NCBI GenBank assembly: GCA_034440575.1
Contig: JAOTOL010001602.1
Location: 263,501 to 327,500, forward strand
Length of the DNA stretch: 64,000 nt
Direction of reading: 5' to 3'
From: Imbricaverruca yamaguchii
Taxonomy: Eukaryota > Arthropoda > Thecostraca > Neoverrucidae
Positions 49,383-61,352 of this stretch are shown one piece after another. The notes under the pieces were generated by a model, which was not told where the DNA came from, ran no database searches, and was given only the letters and a program-made list of their open reading frames with translations. Each line of letters opens with the position of its first letter. The first letter of the stretch is position 1. Position numbers and translations under genes: made by a program.

Positions 49383-52300
49383 CCACACACACACGTACAC
49401 ATGCACACACACACGTACACATGCACACACACACGTACACATGCACACACACACGTACACATGCACACACACACATACACATGCACACACACACGTACAC
49501 ATGCACACACACACGTACACATGCACACACACACGTACACATGCACACACACACGTACACATGCACACACACACGTACACATGCACACACACACGTACAC
49601 ATGCACACACACACGTCCACATGCACACACACACGTACACATGCACACACACACGTACACATGACACACGCGTGCACGTGCGTACACATGCGTACACATG
49701 CACACATGCGTAAACATGCACACATGCGTAAACATGCACACATGCGTAAACATGCGTAAACATGCACACATGCGTAAACATGCACATATGCGTGCACGTG
49801 CGTACACATGCGTACACGTGCGCACACACGCCTACACGTACGCTCATGGAACAGTGTGTGCAGTGTTCACATATGAATACTTCCATTCAATCCAAACTAT
49901 CAAACAGATAATTTCCGGCAATGCTTAAATAATGTTCCCTGAGTTATCTTATTGAAGTCCAATCCGACAGCTTTATAGTAATCATTACCGGACTATTTAA
50001 CGACGCTTACAACTGCTAAGGTTATTTTGCGTCCGGACATCTTCACGGAACATCGGGCACATAAGGTAAATAAGTCCTTACCTGGCCCGCCGCATTCCTG
50101 GGAGACTGTATCCCAGAGCAGTTCCTTGCGATCCTTCCGCAATGCGTACAGGGGGCTTGTCATGTCCCACAGAGCTGGATGATTGCGGACTGCCTCGATC
50201 AGACCTTCATCAAATGCTGTGAATTACATGATCTTGTCAACTGACGCTTGCAACCAAATATGGCACAATCACTTTGAGTGGTGTAACCATTGGCGAGCTG
50301 CATAGTAGCGATAGATACTCATGGTCAATCTTTTGAAGGACCACCAGATATGTGGGCAATGCACAGGCGCACAAGAAGTTCAGCATGGTGCCTAAGGTAT
50401 GAAATAGATTGTTGACTTTTAGAGAGTGCAGAATAAGGCAACAAAAATGATTAATGGCTGAAGCAACCAAGGGTATGAATAAAGATTACAGAAGTTAAAT
50501 GTGTTGTCAGTTAGATATGTCTCAAGTGGGAACTCATCAATGCTTTAAATTTGTTGAAGGTCAGCAAAATGGATATCTCAAGGTATTGCTTGAATTTAGC
50601 AGAAATGGTACAGTTTGGCATCACCAATGCAAAACGAAAGTATTAAAATTCACAGCCACTGAATAAGCAAGTAAAAAGTGTGTGAAAAACACTTATAGGA
50701 AATAGAAAAACACATGACAGTATCTCTCATCAGAAAGTAGCATAAGCTCTCTCAGTAATATAATATAATGCTTCAGAATTTTCATATTACACTACAATTT
50801 AACACAGCTTCCAATGCATCATACCCAAAAAAAACAGCAATTAATGAGTTTTTCTTACCTCAACTGCATGCAATGGTCTGCAAATGTTCATAATAATGAT
50901 AATTATTGTGCTATTTACGAATGCTATACTGCCGTGGTTGTTTCACATCATTACAATGATCACACTTTCAACACTTCATAACTTTAATGTTAATAACCCT
51001 TCGTCTAACTTCTGAATAACACCATGCCCACTATAGCAGTATCACAGAAAAGCTTCCCACCCTTACAAAGGCACAGCCTTTGTTAGGGTAGGAAGCATTT
51101 CTATGTTAGGGGTGGTGGAGTAAGATGAATGCAAACTTTATACAATGGCAGCAGTTTGCCACCATGACAATGGCAACTATGTTAGCTAGATTAGGTGTTA
51201 TATTGCTCACCCTGACCAAAACACACCTTCTACATGCTCACTAACTACATCTCCCCAAAACCATTCACATGCCTGGGAGAAGTTAGATGCTTGGGGAAGC
51301 CAAGATACTGCCGAAGGGGGCAGAAATTTCCCAATTTGCAGAATTCCACACAAAACAACTTCCTTTCAATTGCAACCCCAAGCTTGCTCACTTGCTTGCC
51401 CTGTGTCACCATTTTCATCAAGCTGCCTGGAAGTTCAAAACTTGCACCAGTATCATTATTCTGCCACAGTATTGCCAGAAATCACTAGTATTTGTTTTAC
51501 TTTAATTCACACCCCATTGAGACCACACAAAAATCTGCCATAATTTTTAGTCTGGTACTGTACACTGTACAATTTGGGGGGTTGATGTGTAGGGGAAGAG
51601 GGGGTGTATCGGAACATGTTCTATTTCCCAAACACCTACCTTTGATGTCTCCCACATCATGTTCAGCACATAAAAACAAAAATATGGTGGTATTTATAAA
51701 TGATGAACCTGGCTACTGAAATATGAAGGCCTGATTGCATAGTTATACCATTTTTGTGTATAGAGCTAGTGAAGTGCACAGGCACCATTTTAGCCCTCAA
51801 AGAGCTTAAGGCTCAAGGAAACCATATGAAAGTGGCTTTTTTTCAATTACACTAGCATTTTTAGTTGTTACTAATAGCTTGTACCACAACAGCTGCAGTG
51901 AGTTAATACTGCACAACATTTTGGTGTTCACAATGCAGCACACCACTACAAAATAATTATCTGTTTTGAAGTTGTTCATTGCAAGTGGCTAGATAATTTT
52001 GATTGAAAGGAACTGTTTGAATATGGATAGTTTAATTTTGTCTAGGAAACACAGTACAATTACTGGTTCAGCTATACAGAAGGAGCAGTAGAGCTATCTG
52101 CTTCCTGCTGTCCAAAGCAGGGTGGGAATTAAGGCACTTTTTAAGAGATTTCATCTCTTAAAACATTTTTGCACTCCGGATTCATACTGGATAGAATGGG
52201 CTCCACATGTACTCCGACACAAACATACAGAAGGACAAAAATACTACTAAAAAACTAATACAGGATTGAAGAAAATATCCACCAAATATGTTATTCTACT

Positions 52301-55300
52301 TACGGTTACCAAATAACTATACACTTTTCGTACCATCAAGCACACAGACAGCAACCGAACACACACCACACGAAACCACAAACAGGGGAAATACCGACCA
52401 GAACGCGCCAAACTTCGCGCATGCGCACTAAACATAATGGCCTCCGGTCGCTACAAATTCGGCCGGTGCGTCTCCAGAAACCTCAGGAACACGAGAGAAC
52501 TCAACTCCAGAGAACTCAACTCCAGATTCAAGAGAACTCAACTCAAGAACTCAACTCAGACCAAGAACTCTGACATCTAAGAGAGCACGAGACGCAGCGC
52601 GAACAGCTGGCGAACAAGACGCAGCGAAGCCGGTCACTACCAAGGCTTCGGCGCCGCAGGCACGGCGGAGCGACCATTGCGAAGGCAACACAAAAAGTCT
52701 GGCGGTGCCGCAGGCGTGCTGTGCAAAGCCGCGCCAACGCCAACTGCCTCAGGGCCAACTACAAGCGACTAGACCAGCCTACCACAACTACATCAGCTAC
52801 ATCTAGCCCAGCTCTGCAATACGCCAGGTGGGTCCGGCGGTGCCGCCAACCCCCCCCCCCCCCACATACCGCCGATATCTGTAATTTGTAACCGTGTGCA
52901 CCTATCTCTCCTAACCCACGCCGAACCCACAACCAGACATGAACTCAGACACACTGGACACACCGACGGGCGACTTCTACATCTGCCGCCGGGATGACGG
53001 GGAGCCAATAGGCTCCCTTGACCCCTGGACGGTGGAGGAGGAGATCACCCGCCGGACACGACAGCCCCTACACGCACACCAGATACGCTCAGGAGCACTC
53101 CTAATACAATCATACACCTTCAGTGACGCAGAAATCTTGACACACATTACTGACATCTCTGGCATACCTATCACCATAACACCGGCCGCACATCTCAACA
53201 GCTCTCAAGGCATGATATACGCACGGGAGGTGGCCTGGATGACGGAGGAGGAACTGGCTATCCGATTCAGGAGCCAGGGAATCTCCTCCGTCTACAGACC
53301 ACCTGCGCCAGTACACAAAGAAAACCCACACACACTCATACTGACCTTCAACACCAGACAGCCACCAACACATGTTAAAGCCGGCTACATTAGGTACAAG
53401 GTCACACCACGAGCACCTCTCCCCCGACGTTGTCAGTACTGCCAGCGGTACGGACACTCGAGGGCGGGGTGCCACGATACAACACCCACCTGCGCAAATT
53501 GCACAGGACCACACGACATGAGCACGTGCACCTCCACTACACAGCTCTGCGTCGGTTGTGGCGGGAACCACGCCTCCCGGGACAGGGCCTGCCCTCGGTG
53601 GGCTAGGGAGAAGGAGATTCTCCGTCTCGTCCACCTTGAGGGCTGGGCCCTGCCGCGGGCAAGGTCGTGGGTCAACAACCAACAGCCGACGCAGAATCTA
53701 CAACACCATAGCACATCCACACTTTCGACACAGACACAAACATTATATACGAGCCCACTACCAACCAAAGAAACCCAGACAGACCCAGCAATCATAATCC
53801 GGCCTCAACCCACAACAGCAAAACAAAACAAACCCCGATACTACTCACCACCGGAACCGCAACCAGTGCGAGAATCACTTAACACATCGCCAGTCTCAGA
53901 ACCATCAGAATCACCGACATCATTCACAGTGCGCAAAAACCTGCGCGTCCACTTCGAAACGTGCACAGACTCAGACGACGACAATAGTTCAGAAACCACA
54001 GTCACCACCCACGCACCCACAACAAGATCAACCACAAACTCCACCGCTACCAGCAACAAAAAACACACCCGCGCCAAATCCTCGCGACACTAGCCAATAT
54101 CCTGACACCCCCAGTAACCTAATCTCTCCCCAAGTCTGCCCATGACGTGTGGATATGTGAAAAAAAGGAAAAAAATAAAGAAAAAAAGAAGATAAATACA
54201 ACAAAAAAATAAAAAATAAAAAAAAATTAAAATAAAAATAAAATAAAATATCGAAAAAAGAAAGAAGAAAAAAAAATTAATAGAAAAAGAAAAAGAAAAA
54301 ACCTCCAAACTATTGTATGCCATATATGTTACTTGCAATGTTCACTGAACGGCGATGACCCGACCATACCCCCCTACAACCCCTATGGCACCGTCCGGAC
54401 CGCCAGCTGCACACATCTCTACTTCGCCTAAACAGCCGATATCACCAAACGGTGGCAGGCTGGTCAAACTCACCCACACACACACTCCAGAAACCTGCTT
54501 TCGAGCCACCCTATAGTGGGAAAAACTGACTGCTTTAAGAGTCGCTTCCGGAGTGCAGCGGAGGCCGCCGATCGGAATTTGCTGCGTTAGCATTTTCTGT
54601 TACGAAAACTGTCCTTTAGCTAATCAATGCAAGGTATTTTTTAAATGACGTCATAACCATTAGCAACTTTGAACACGTGTTTTGAACACTTAACATCGTC
54701 ATGCCGCAAACACAAGACCTTGACTGATCCTCTGCGCACCGCCCTCGATTCCGACTGCGTGTGAGGTAGTGTTGTGGGTCCGTATCGGGCATTGAATTGG
54801 CTGTGTATGTAGGTAGGTGTACGATCTGAGCTGAGGGTGAACCGTGAATTATTTGTGTTTTTCATTTTGCCTAGCACTATGCTGAGACCAACAGAGAAAG
54901 GAAGGCGCATTGCTCCTGTGAGTTATGAGAGACAAAGCTGAGCTGATCACAACTCACTGTCTTGTGGTGCCATCCATTGCTCACTTCTTTGTTTCTATGC
55001 TTTGATGTGACCAAAAATGATGTGTATTATGCTTATTACGTAGACTCTGACTAGGTACATATGCTTTTCTCGTCGGTTACCGGCAAATAGATTCCATGCC
55101 TGAAAAAATATGTGCATGAAAATGTACTCCGGGAGAAATCTGTTTGCACTCCGACTCCAAACCCGGAAAGCAAGTTTCCCACCCTGGTCCAAAGTGTTCA
55201 GAACCCCCCTCTTCCTGTAGTAATTGTTATGTTTTATACATGTTTTCAGTAATTATTTTATATGGCAAGTAACAAAGTTTGGAGGCTATGATGGCTACCA

Positions 55301-55801
55301 GTCTTGAAGATTGTGATTCATCAGTGTATCAAACGAGAGGCTGAATGCTTCCATTAAAATGCTGTTTTTGAGGTCAACACATTGGAGGCTATGCGCCTTT
55401 TGGTTTTTTACATCAGAGGCTATAGATAGACATTGGAGGTTTTGATATATGCAGACCACTTCTAGCCACCATCATCACTCCTTATCAGGATTCATGATCA
55501 GGGGCGAATTAGCCACCTGTACCCTACCTCATGAAAAATCATGTGCAAGATACACATTTCCATTTCAATCCAGCACAATTTTGAAATTGCTTAAAACATG
55601 AGTTGTGTCATACCTAAGTTAAAGGTGTCTTCAAAAATGTATTATCAGTGTTCTACTTACATATAACCCTTGGTTGTATCTTGGTTATATCATACCCATT
55701 TCCAGTATCGAAAACTTTTCAACGCAAAGTAGGTAAATACCTACCAGCCATCCCTTCCCCTCACCTGTTCTTGGTCTGCTTGCATCTTCCGAGAGAGACA
55801 T
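47532..55801 (-). CDS. MADF/BESS-like DNA-binding protein of the Harbinger element, 4 exons
   Basis: Exons on the minus strand: 55801-55765 (MSLSEDASRPRT), 50216-50082, 49074-48918 and 48128-47532. Every junction has GT..AG and the phases match (1, 1, 2). About 308 residues. Residues 15-100 form a MADF (Myb/SANT-like) domain: LIEAVRNHPALWDMTSPLYA, LRKDRKELLWDTVSQE, DVCKVRWKSLRDYYRKKRR. The acidic, Ser/Thr-rich middle is followed by a basic C-terminus with DILFGMFVAAEMKRFEETK, a BESS-like interaction helix. Harbinger elements encode such a partner, which brings transposase to DNA and into the nucleus. The frame breaks once at a homopolymer of nine T (47742-47750, plus strand); one extra base restores it, so this may be an assembly error. 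ORF1-only element copy 2 lies in intron 1. Confidence 0.78.
49306..49382. repeat. (CA)n microsatellite
   Basis: About 38 CA units, immediately followed by the 18-bp array. Confidence 0.98.
49386..49850. repeat. 18-bp CACACACACGTACACATG minisatellite
   Basis: Some 15 near-perfect copies to about 49660, then degenerate CGTAAACATGCACACATG copies to 49850. All frames on both strands are open as His/Thr or Cys/Val repeats. It lies in MADF intron 2. Confidence 0.97.
50225..52470. other. MADF intron 1, Harbinger-internal AT-rich DNA (left part)
   Basis: No exon, RNA gene or transposon ORF recognised between the MADF exon 2 acceptor and the nested retroelement. Confidence 0.5.
52472..52483. repeat. 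12-bp target-site duplication, left
   Basis: CTCCAGAAACCT; identical to 54485-54496 on the other side of retroelement copy 2. Confidence 0.88.
52484..54484 (+). mobile_element. ORF1-only non-LTR retroelement, copy 2 (complete, with target-site duplication)
   Basis: A 2.0-kb unit flanked by a perfect 12-bp duplication. Order: a 5' leader with GAGAACTCAACTC repeats, an ORF1 (52939-54093), a 150-bp A-rich tract, about 150 bp shared with copy 1, and a CA-rich tail. There is no endonuclease or reverse transcriptase. The same layout in two independent insertions implies that this deleted form is what is being copied, using an RT supplied in trans, as with the mammalian HAL1 half-LINEs. Confidence 0.85.
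52939..54093 (+). CDS. intact ORF1 (CCHC zinc-knuckle RNA-binding protein) of the retroelement
   Basis: 384 residues from ATG 52939 to TAG 54093. The N-terminal half (DTPTGDFYICRRDDGEPIGS, LIQSYTFSDAEILTHI, TLILTFNTRQPPTHVKAGYI) resembles the Gag/ORF1 fold of jockey-like non-LTR elements. Three zinc knuckles follow at about residues 165-220: CQYCQRYGHSRAGCH, CANCTGPHDMSTC and CVGCGGNHASRDRAC. The remainder is Thr/Pro/Gln-rich and disordered. Such proteins package element RNA and shuttle it into the nucleus. The frame is fully open while the element lacks an RT, so either it is very young or the protein is maintained. Confidence 0.85.
   Translation: MNSDTLDTPTGDFYICRRDDGEPIGSLDPWTVEEEITRRTRQPLHAHQIRSGALLIQSYTFSDAEILTHITDISGIPITITPAAHLNSSQGMIYAREVAWMTEEELAIRFRSQGISSVYRPPAPVHKENPHTLILTFNTRQPPTHVKAGYIRYKVTPRAPLPRRCQYCQRYGHSRAGCHDTTPTCANCTGPHDMSTCTSTTQLCVGCGGNHASRDRACPRWAREKEILRLVHLEGWALPRARSWVNNQQPTQNLQHHSTSTLSTQTQTLYTSPLPTKETQTDPAIIIRPQPTTAKQNKPRYYSPPEPQPVRESLNTSPVSEPSESPTSFTVRKNLRVHFETCTDSDDDNSSETTVTTHAPTTRSTTNSTATSNKKHTRAKSSRH
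54485..54496. repeat. 12-bp target-site duplication, right
   Basis: CTCCAGAAACCT, partner of 52472-52483. Confidence 0.88.
54497..55764. other. MADF intron 1, Harbinger-internal DNA (right part)
   Basis: AT-rich, no gene recognised. It resumes the host intron after the retroelement. Confidence 0.5.
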
Positions 55802-56047
55802 TCTGCAATCTGCAACCTGAAAAAACCGCAGCCGATGTGGCCCGAATCCGCCGAAGATCAGCAATATGGCGACTTTGCGTCAAGGACGCTGGTGTGCCGA
55901 GCGGAAAAGTTGAGAAAACCCAACTTTGTCCGCTCGGAAATCGCTAGCGTTTTGTAGGACTCGGCGGACAGCTGACGTAATGCCGGCGCAATGGCAGAAT
56001 CGGCAGACTCATTGGGCCCCATGCTAGCTTTGCGCCGATTCCGCCAG

Positions 56048-56080
56048 TGCGTCGAGATTACGCTAGGTGTGAACAGTCCT
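56048..56080 (-). repeat. right terminal inverted repeat
   Basis: Reads AGGACTGTTCACACCTAGCG plus TAATCTCGACGCA on the minus strand. Confidence 0.92.
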
Positions 56081-56083
56081 TAA
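56081..56083. repeat. TAA target-site duplication, right
   Basis: TAA directly follows AACAGTCCT. Confidence 0.88.
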
Positions 56084-58365
56084 CTCGACGACGGTGGCAA
56101 CACCGAGCCGGCGTAGTGTCCGTGACCTCGTCACCCACGGCAACAACGTCGCCGTGTTTAGAGCCCTGGATTACCCGCGAGCGCCTGAGGCGATCCGTTT
56201 TCTGTAGCGCCGGCGGTCGCGTGTCTCCTGGCGTTCCGCCCGTGCGACGGCGGCTGGGGCGCTGGAGCCACCGTTTTTTTGTCCGCCTCAGCATGTCACG
56301 TAGAGCCTTCGCCTTCTGGGCAGGCTTGGCCTGGAAACTGCTGCCGCCGTCCACTTCCGCTTTTCGAGTACGGGGCGAGTTCGTCGCGATCGTGGCCGTT
56401 TTTTTCTGCATGCTGTTGTTGTACTGCTTCCATTTGTGCTCATGTTTGTGATATGCATCTGATTGTAATCGAACCCAATCCAAATATCAATCCATTTTAT
56501 GGAACCGGTTTGTTGAACTTGCGAATGCAAAGTCAAATACAAATAGTGACCTCACTAGGCGGTTTATGTAGGCACAATTGACGCTATGTTTTTGGTTATA
56601 GGGGTACATTTTAGAGAAGATCTTAAAAATAAAACTTAATGTATCTTAACTAGGGGTAAGAGAGAATTTGAGAGAGAGAGATATATATAGAGAGAATAAG
56701 AGAAAGGGAGAGAGGGATAGAGAAAGAGAGAAGTAAAGAGAGAGAGAGAGGGAGTTAGATAAAGAGAGAGAGAGAGAGAGAGAGCAGCATGCGAGATGAG
56801 GGATTTAACATGATACCAATGCTAACTATCTCAATCCCCGGTGTTGTTCAGTCAAGCTTCGGTGAAATTCGAACACCACAGGTCACCACAAATTTGCATA
56901 TATGTCCACCCTTCCTCTTTCTACCTCGCCGTCGGGCTGAATCTCGGAGCTCACGTCGACTTTTAGTCTCGCCGATTGTTTATTCTGGCTGAGGTGTGTT
57001 GCGACTAGTCAGATCTTATTGTAGGGCAAGCCGGCAACCTCGTCGTGAGACGGAATGTTATTGGCGGTGAGTTGCCGATTATCCGCAACATCTCAGGCGG
57101 AGCGGAATACCATCGGTGGTGAGCCGCCAATTATCCAATCATCCGCTTCCTCAGCTGGGGTAGAACGCTATAGGCGGCGAGCTGCCATTCATCTGCTTCC
57201 TCGGCTGGCACATGTGAGCGATGGCTAGAGACGGCGATTGATGACACAGTCGTTTTTATTGCAACAAGCGGAGTATAGGTGCGCACGCATTGTCAGCGGG
57301 TCCTTCGCCGACCCCAACGCTGGTGTGAAAACTTGAAATATCGGCTGTCGCCTGGATTTGATGGTGGCTTTACGACTTACTCGGAAGGCCATATGGTGTC
57401 GCCTGCGTGTCACTTGACAAGAAGGGCGGGCATCGCGCCAAGTACCTCATCAACCGTGTTCATGTCACACAGGTCAACCTGGTGTCCGCGAGCCGACACT
57501 AACGACCGGCTGAACTGCGCTCCCCTGTGACCTCGGCGGGGACCAGGCTAGCATGCTCGCACCCCGCCTCGGTCGCAGGCGGTCCCAGACTTCGGACACT
57601 GATTCGGCCGCCCCAACGCCGGTGCAGAAAACTGGACAAAGGTGATACCGCACACGCAAATGAAATGGAGAGGATCGGTGCGCCGCTCGCCCGGATAAAG
57701 TGTGAACAAAAAGCTTGCCGCTATTTGCTAACGCCTAATTTTGAAAACACGATGCGCGTCAGACGGGAAACTGTCACTACTGGCGCATATCAGCATCAGC
57801 ATATCAGCATATCATCATCATCAGCAGCAGCAGCATATCAGCATCTGGCGCAGTGTGGTATCAGGCTCCTCCCCTCCCTCGCTCACCCTTTCCTTTCGCA
57901 TAAGCCTAAAATAATGCTTGCTTCCTCGTTCCATGTACATCCAAAGCGGAGCACACATTTTCGCTCAGGGTTCGAATGCCAACGTTGTTATTTCTCCTTT
58001 TCTTTTGTGAGCTGGCGATCTTGGGAATTTGTATGTTCAAGCTGGAACACTCACATGTTCAAGTGAAACTATGAACCAAAGCCTCGTCCGTCCTTTCAGT
58101 CCGACTGTAGAGATAGCGGTGGCGTTTTTGGACAGCAACACGTCTTGATGTGCCAATCCCATGCATGAATCAACATGTATCTTCCGCAGCCGAATCTCGA
58201 GTGCACTACAGTTGCGGCTTTCAGGCAGGGTCAGCAGATTGTTGCCTGCGATGTGAACGCATCCAGCGTGCTGAAGAGTGGTGGCTCCGTCCAGACGGGC
58301 GATACGCTGCCGCTGTTATAGCGTTCGCCTCACGAGGGGTAGTCGCCATCTCTCATCATCAGCGC
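56084..58365. other. intergenic DNA with short repeats
   Basis: 56084-56480 is GC-rich and open on the minus strand (141 codons, Lys/Arg-rich, unrecognised). 56650-56785 is a GA-rich microsatellite. 57040-57215 holds three to four degenerate ~58-bp units (GGCGGTGAGCYGCCAATTATC). 57788-57845 is CAGCATATCAGCATCAT-rich. No gene is supported. Confidence 0.5.
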
Positions 58366-59525
58366 TCACTGGCCGTACAGCCAGGTGCCGTACACGGCCG
58401 GATAGCCCTCGATGTAGACGCTACTGTGGTGGCGCAGGCGCACGTAGCGGCCGTAGGATGGCGAGCCGCAGATCAGTCGCCGGCTTCGTGTGGGCGGCGC
58501 TGCCAGCGCGGCTGCCGCCGTCACGCACTCCTTCTCCTCGCCACGCACCACCGACACCAAGACGGAGACTCCGCCCGCGGCCGTGTTGTTCGCGCCAGTG
58601 TAGCGCACCTCCTTCACGTCGTACACGGCGCCCAGGTCGCCGGTCAGGCCCCCATTCTCTTCCGACCAGAGGACGTCGGGCACGGCCTCGCCGAGGTACT
58701 CGCAAAGGGACCCTGCCTGTCTTTCGCACCACCTGTTGTTAAGACGATAGCCAGCGTCCACATTGAGAAATATGCATCTATGTTCCGCTCCTTTGCTCGG
58801 CTGATTGGCGATCCAGTCCATTTCCTCCACCACCTTGCCGTTGCTGGAGACATAGGTGTCCTGGCCGGCGTTGTCCGCGCTGAATAGCGTGTCGATTCCG
58901 ACAAGCACTGCCCTGCGAAGCCGCCTGGCATCGCGCTTCAAGCTTTCAGACGTGATGTTCAGCTGGGTGAACACCGCCCGGATTTCGCGCGGGCTCTCGG
59001 CGGGGTACAGGACCGAGTCGAGACTGCGACAATTGTGGGTGGCCTGGCTGGGAGTCATCAACTTGCGAAAGAAGGCGAAGCTGCGGCCAGGTGGGTCGAC
59101 GTTGAGGACGCGAAACTGAGCCGAAGGCTCACCTTCTGACTGGGGGAACTTCCTGGCACGGACCGAAGCGCTGCCGGTGCCCGCGCCGTGCGAGTACGAC
59201 TTGAGGCGCGCGAACAGCGAGCAATCGCCTTCCTCCAGTGTGGTGGTGTTCAGGATCAGACAGCTGGGTGTCGCGAGGCACTTCTGCTCGCACTCTGCCG
59301 GCGGTGTCTGTTGCATGCTGGCGAGCAGACTGTCAGGATCCGGCACCCCGGTCGACATTTCGCCGAAGATCTGTGCGTCCGCCAGTTCTGTGCCGTCCGC
59401 CGGGAGGCACGTATCGAAATGGAGGTGAAAGCCATAGGCGCAGACGCACTGTCCTTGACGGCAGCTCGCGGGACCTATGACGCGGAAACAGTCGGCCCAC
59501 CTCTGACAGTCCTCACTTGCCATTC
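58366..59525 (-). CDS. last exon of a secreted PAN / C-type-lectin protein
   Basis: Acceptor GCGCAG ends at 59526; the reading starts in phase 1 (GA then ATG GCA AGT) and stops at 58366. Domains in order: a Cys-rich EB-like module (CQRWADCFRVIGPASCRQGQ CVCAYGFHLHFDTC), a PAN/Apple-like segment (CEQKCLATPSCLILN ... CSLFARL), then a C-type lectin-like domain (FRKLMTPSQATHNCRSLDSV ... VLVGIDTLFS ... MDWIANQPSKGAEHRCIFLN ... RWCERQAGSLCEYLG). A C-terminal stretch ending YGRYVRLRHHSSVYIEGYPA is F5/8- or fucolectin-like. The usual Ca2+/sugar motifs (EPN/QPD, WND) are not conserved, so carbohydrate binding is uncertain. It is likely an extracellular recognition or adhesion protein. The upstream exon at 62507 ends in a compatible phase. 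Confidence 0.75.
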
Positions 59526-60409
59526 CTGCGCAAGTCGGTATTGCGAGTCAGTACATTGGTATGGCCACCCAAACCATACACTGAAAAAATGCATCCACTG
59601 CATTTGGCCGTTTGTTCAATGGTATTTGCGTGATCGCGTTAACGTCATGCTACTGAAATGTCGTTATGGGGTGCCGACACAACCAGCAAAGCTCGCTTAG
59701 TCTGTCGGAAGAGCGTCAGTCGATAATTAGGACAAATTTCTTGTTTCTTTTATAGGCTCGACCGACACAAGACATATCAGACTGTAGACTTATGTCCACC
59801 CTGACGAGCGCAGCGATCATCTGGAACACAGATCAAATTGTGCTATGTCAAACCCTGACATCGTTTCCGGTTATTTTTATACTTGTACATGGCCGGTGTA
59901 CTCATCAGACAACGTACAAGGTATCAAGTGTTTTCAGTCACCTTACCCTAGTCTGAATAAAGGAAATGTTCCGACAGGTATCTGAATTGCCGTGGTCTGA
60001 CCTCACTTTACCTCTTATTTATCATTTGGCGGCTTGTGATTAATGACACGATGTTGACGCTGGCCTTAGAGTCGGTTAATGACCTTAGAGTCGGTTGATG
60101 TCTATTTCATCTCTGTATAACATTTACAACGTGAGCTAAGATTCCAAGCATTTCCAATACAATTTCCCGAGTTCTTCCATATATGTGGCGTCACATGTGC
60201 TGCTGTAGTGTGGCGCGAAATGCGCCGGCGGGAAAAATGGGAGCTGGTGATTGGTGCAGAAGGCTTTGATCAGCCGAATGGTGTCTGAGTTGTCAGGGTG
60301 TCAGTTTTAGCAGCAGATGGTGGCGAACTTCGCCAGGCGGCTGGTCTGAGCCGACATACTTCTCCAGCCACCCCAGCTCAGCCGGGGCCCTCGCCTACCC
60401 AGCATGTTT

Positions 60410-60745
60410 CCCTTTGAGGCTGGTGGGACACGTTGAAATGAAGCTGGAGGCTCTTGGAGTAGGAGGATCTCTTGAGACTGAAGGGCCCTCTTCTGAGCCA
60501 ATGGAGCTATGGTATCTCTGCAAGAGTTCAATGGCTTGCAGCTTCCCAGCTCAGCCGGGTCCTCGCCTACTCAGCATGTTTTTCCAGCCACTCCAGCTCA
60601 GTCTGGGTCCTCCCCTACTCAACACATTTCTCCGGCCACCTCAGCTCAGCCTGAGAATCCGCCTACCCAGCATGTTCCCCCTTAGGCTGATGGGACACGT
60701 TGAAATGAAGCTGGAGGCTCTTGGAGTATGAGGATCTCTCGAGCC
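60410..60745 (+). repeat. ~265-bp spaced tandem duplication
   Basis: GGCTGGTGGGACACGTTGAA ATGAAGCTGGAGGCTCTTGG AGT at 60417 recurs at 60675 with few changes. The spacer has internal CTCAGCCKGGGTCCTCSCCT repeats. A related block lies at 63780-63830. Confidence 0.8.
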
Positions 60746-61352
60746 TGGAGGACCACCTTCGGGCCCCATGCGCTTGGAAATATAATGAACCGGGAACTCG
60801 ATGACTTAGGGATCTCCCGGATTTTCAGGAACCATTCAGCTGGCGAAGACGTCCTGGAAGATGGAAAGCCGGAGAGAACTTGGAGACTTTCAGGTTCCCC
60901 TGAGAACTGGATGATTCCTGAGAGATAAATGATTAGCTGGGAGCCGAGTGGTTCTTGGGTGCTGGCGTGGGTCCCCTAGAACCCGAAGGAAACTTTGAGA
61001 ACTCTGGACGGTTTCCACGAAGTTGGAGATGTCTTTTCAAGCTGAATGGGCGTCTTGTAGATGAAGGGCCCCATAACTCTTGGGTGTTTCTGAACGATAT
61101 TTCGGTAGAGCGATTGGGCGGATACCCTCAAGGGAGATCCTCAGGAAAGTCGTCCCTCAAGGGGATTCGTCCGAAGGGGACGAAGCGGCGGGCGAAAAAT
61201 CACATGGTTGTGTTCTTCTTTCGCCCGCTGCTTCTTCACTGGTTATGTGAGTAGCACATACTATTTCGTGTACTGTGTAGTAGGCTTCAGATTAGTTCAT
61301 CATGTATGAATTGTGCCTTACCCATGGTTACAATATTGCTGTTGTAGTTTGA

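Larger units (their letters stand above)
43171..56080 (+). mobile_element. PIF/Harbinger DNA transposon, 12.9 kb, with nested insertions
   Basis: Terminal inverted repeats of 33 bp with one mismatch (AGGACTGTTTACACCTAGCG at the left, the complement of AGGACTGTTCACACCTAGCG at the right) are flanked by TAA on both sides. Inside are the two genes expected of an autonomous Harbinger: a DDE transposase (+) and a MADF/BESS-like DNA-binding protein (-), convergent. Removing the two nested retroelements (about 1.9 and 2.0 kb) leaves about 9 kb of original element. It landed in the 3' part of a LINE copy. The left end has three direct subterminal copies of GCGTAATYYCGRCGC (43188, 43231, 43251), likely transposase binding sites. 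Confidence 0.9.

Noticed and set aside
56058..56483. 141-codon Lys/Arg-rich minus-strand ORF
   Set aside because: No family recognised, and it runs into the Harbinger terminal repeat; it may be LINE-derived sequence read backward.
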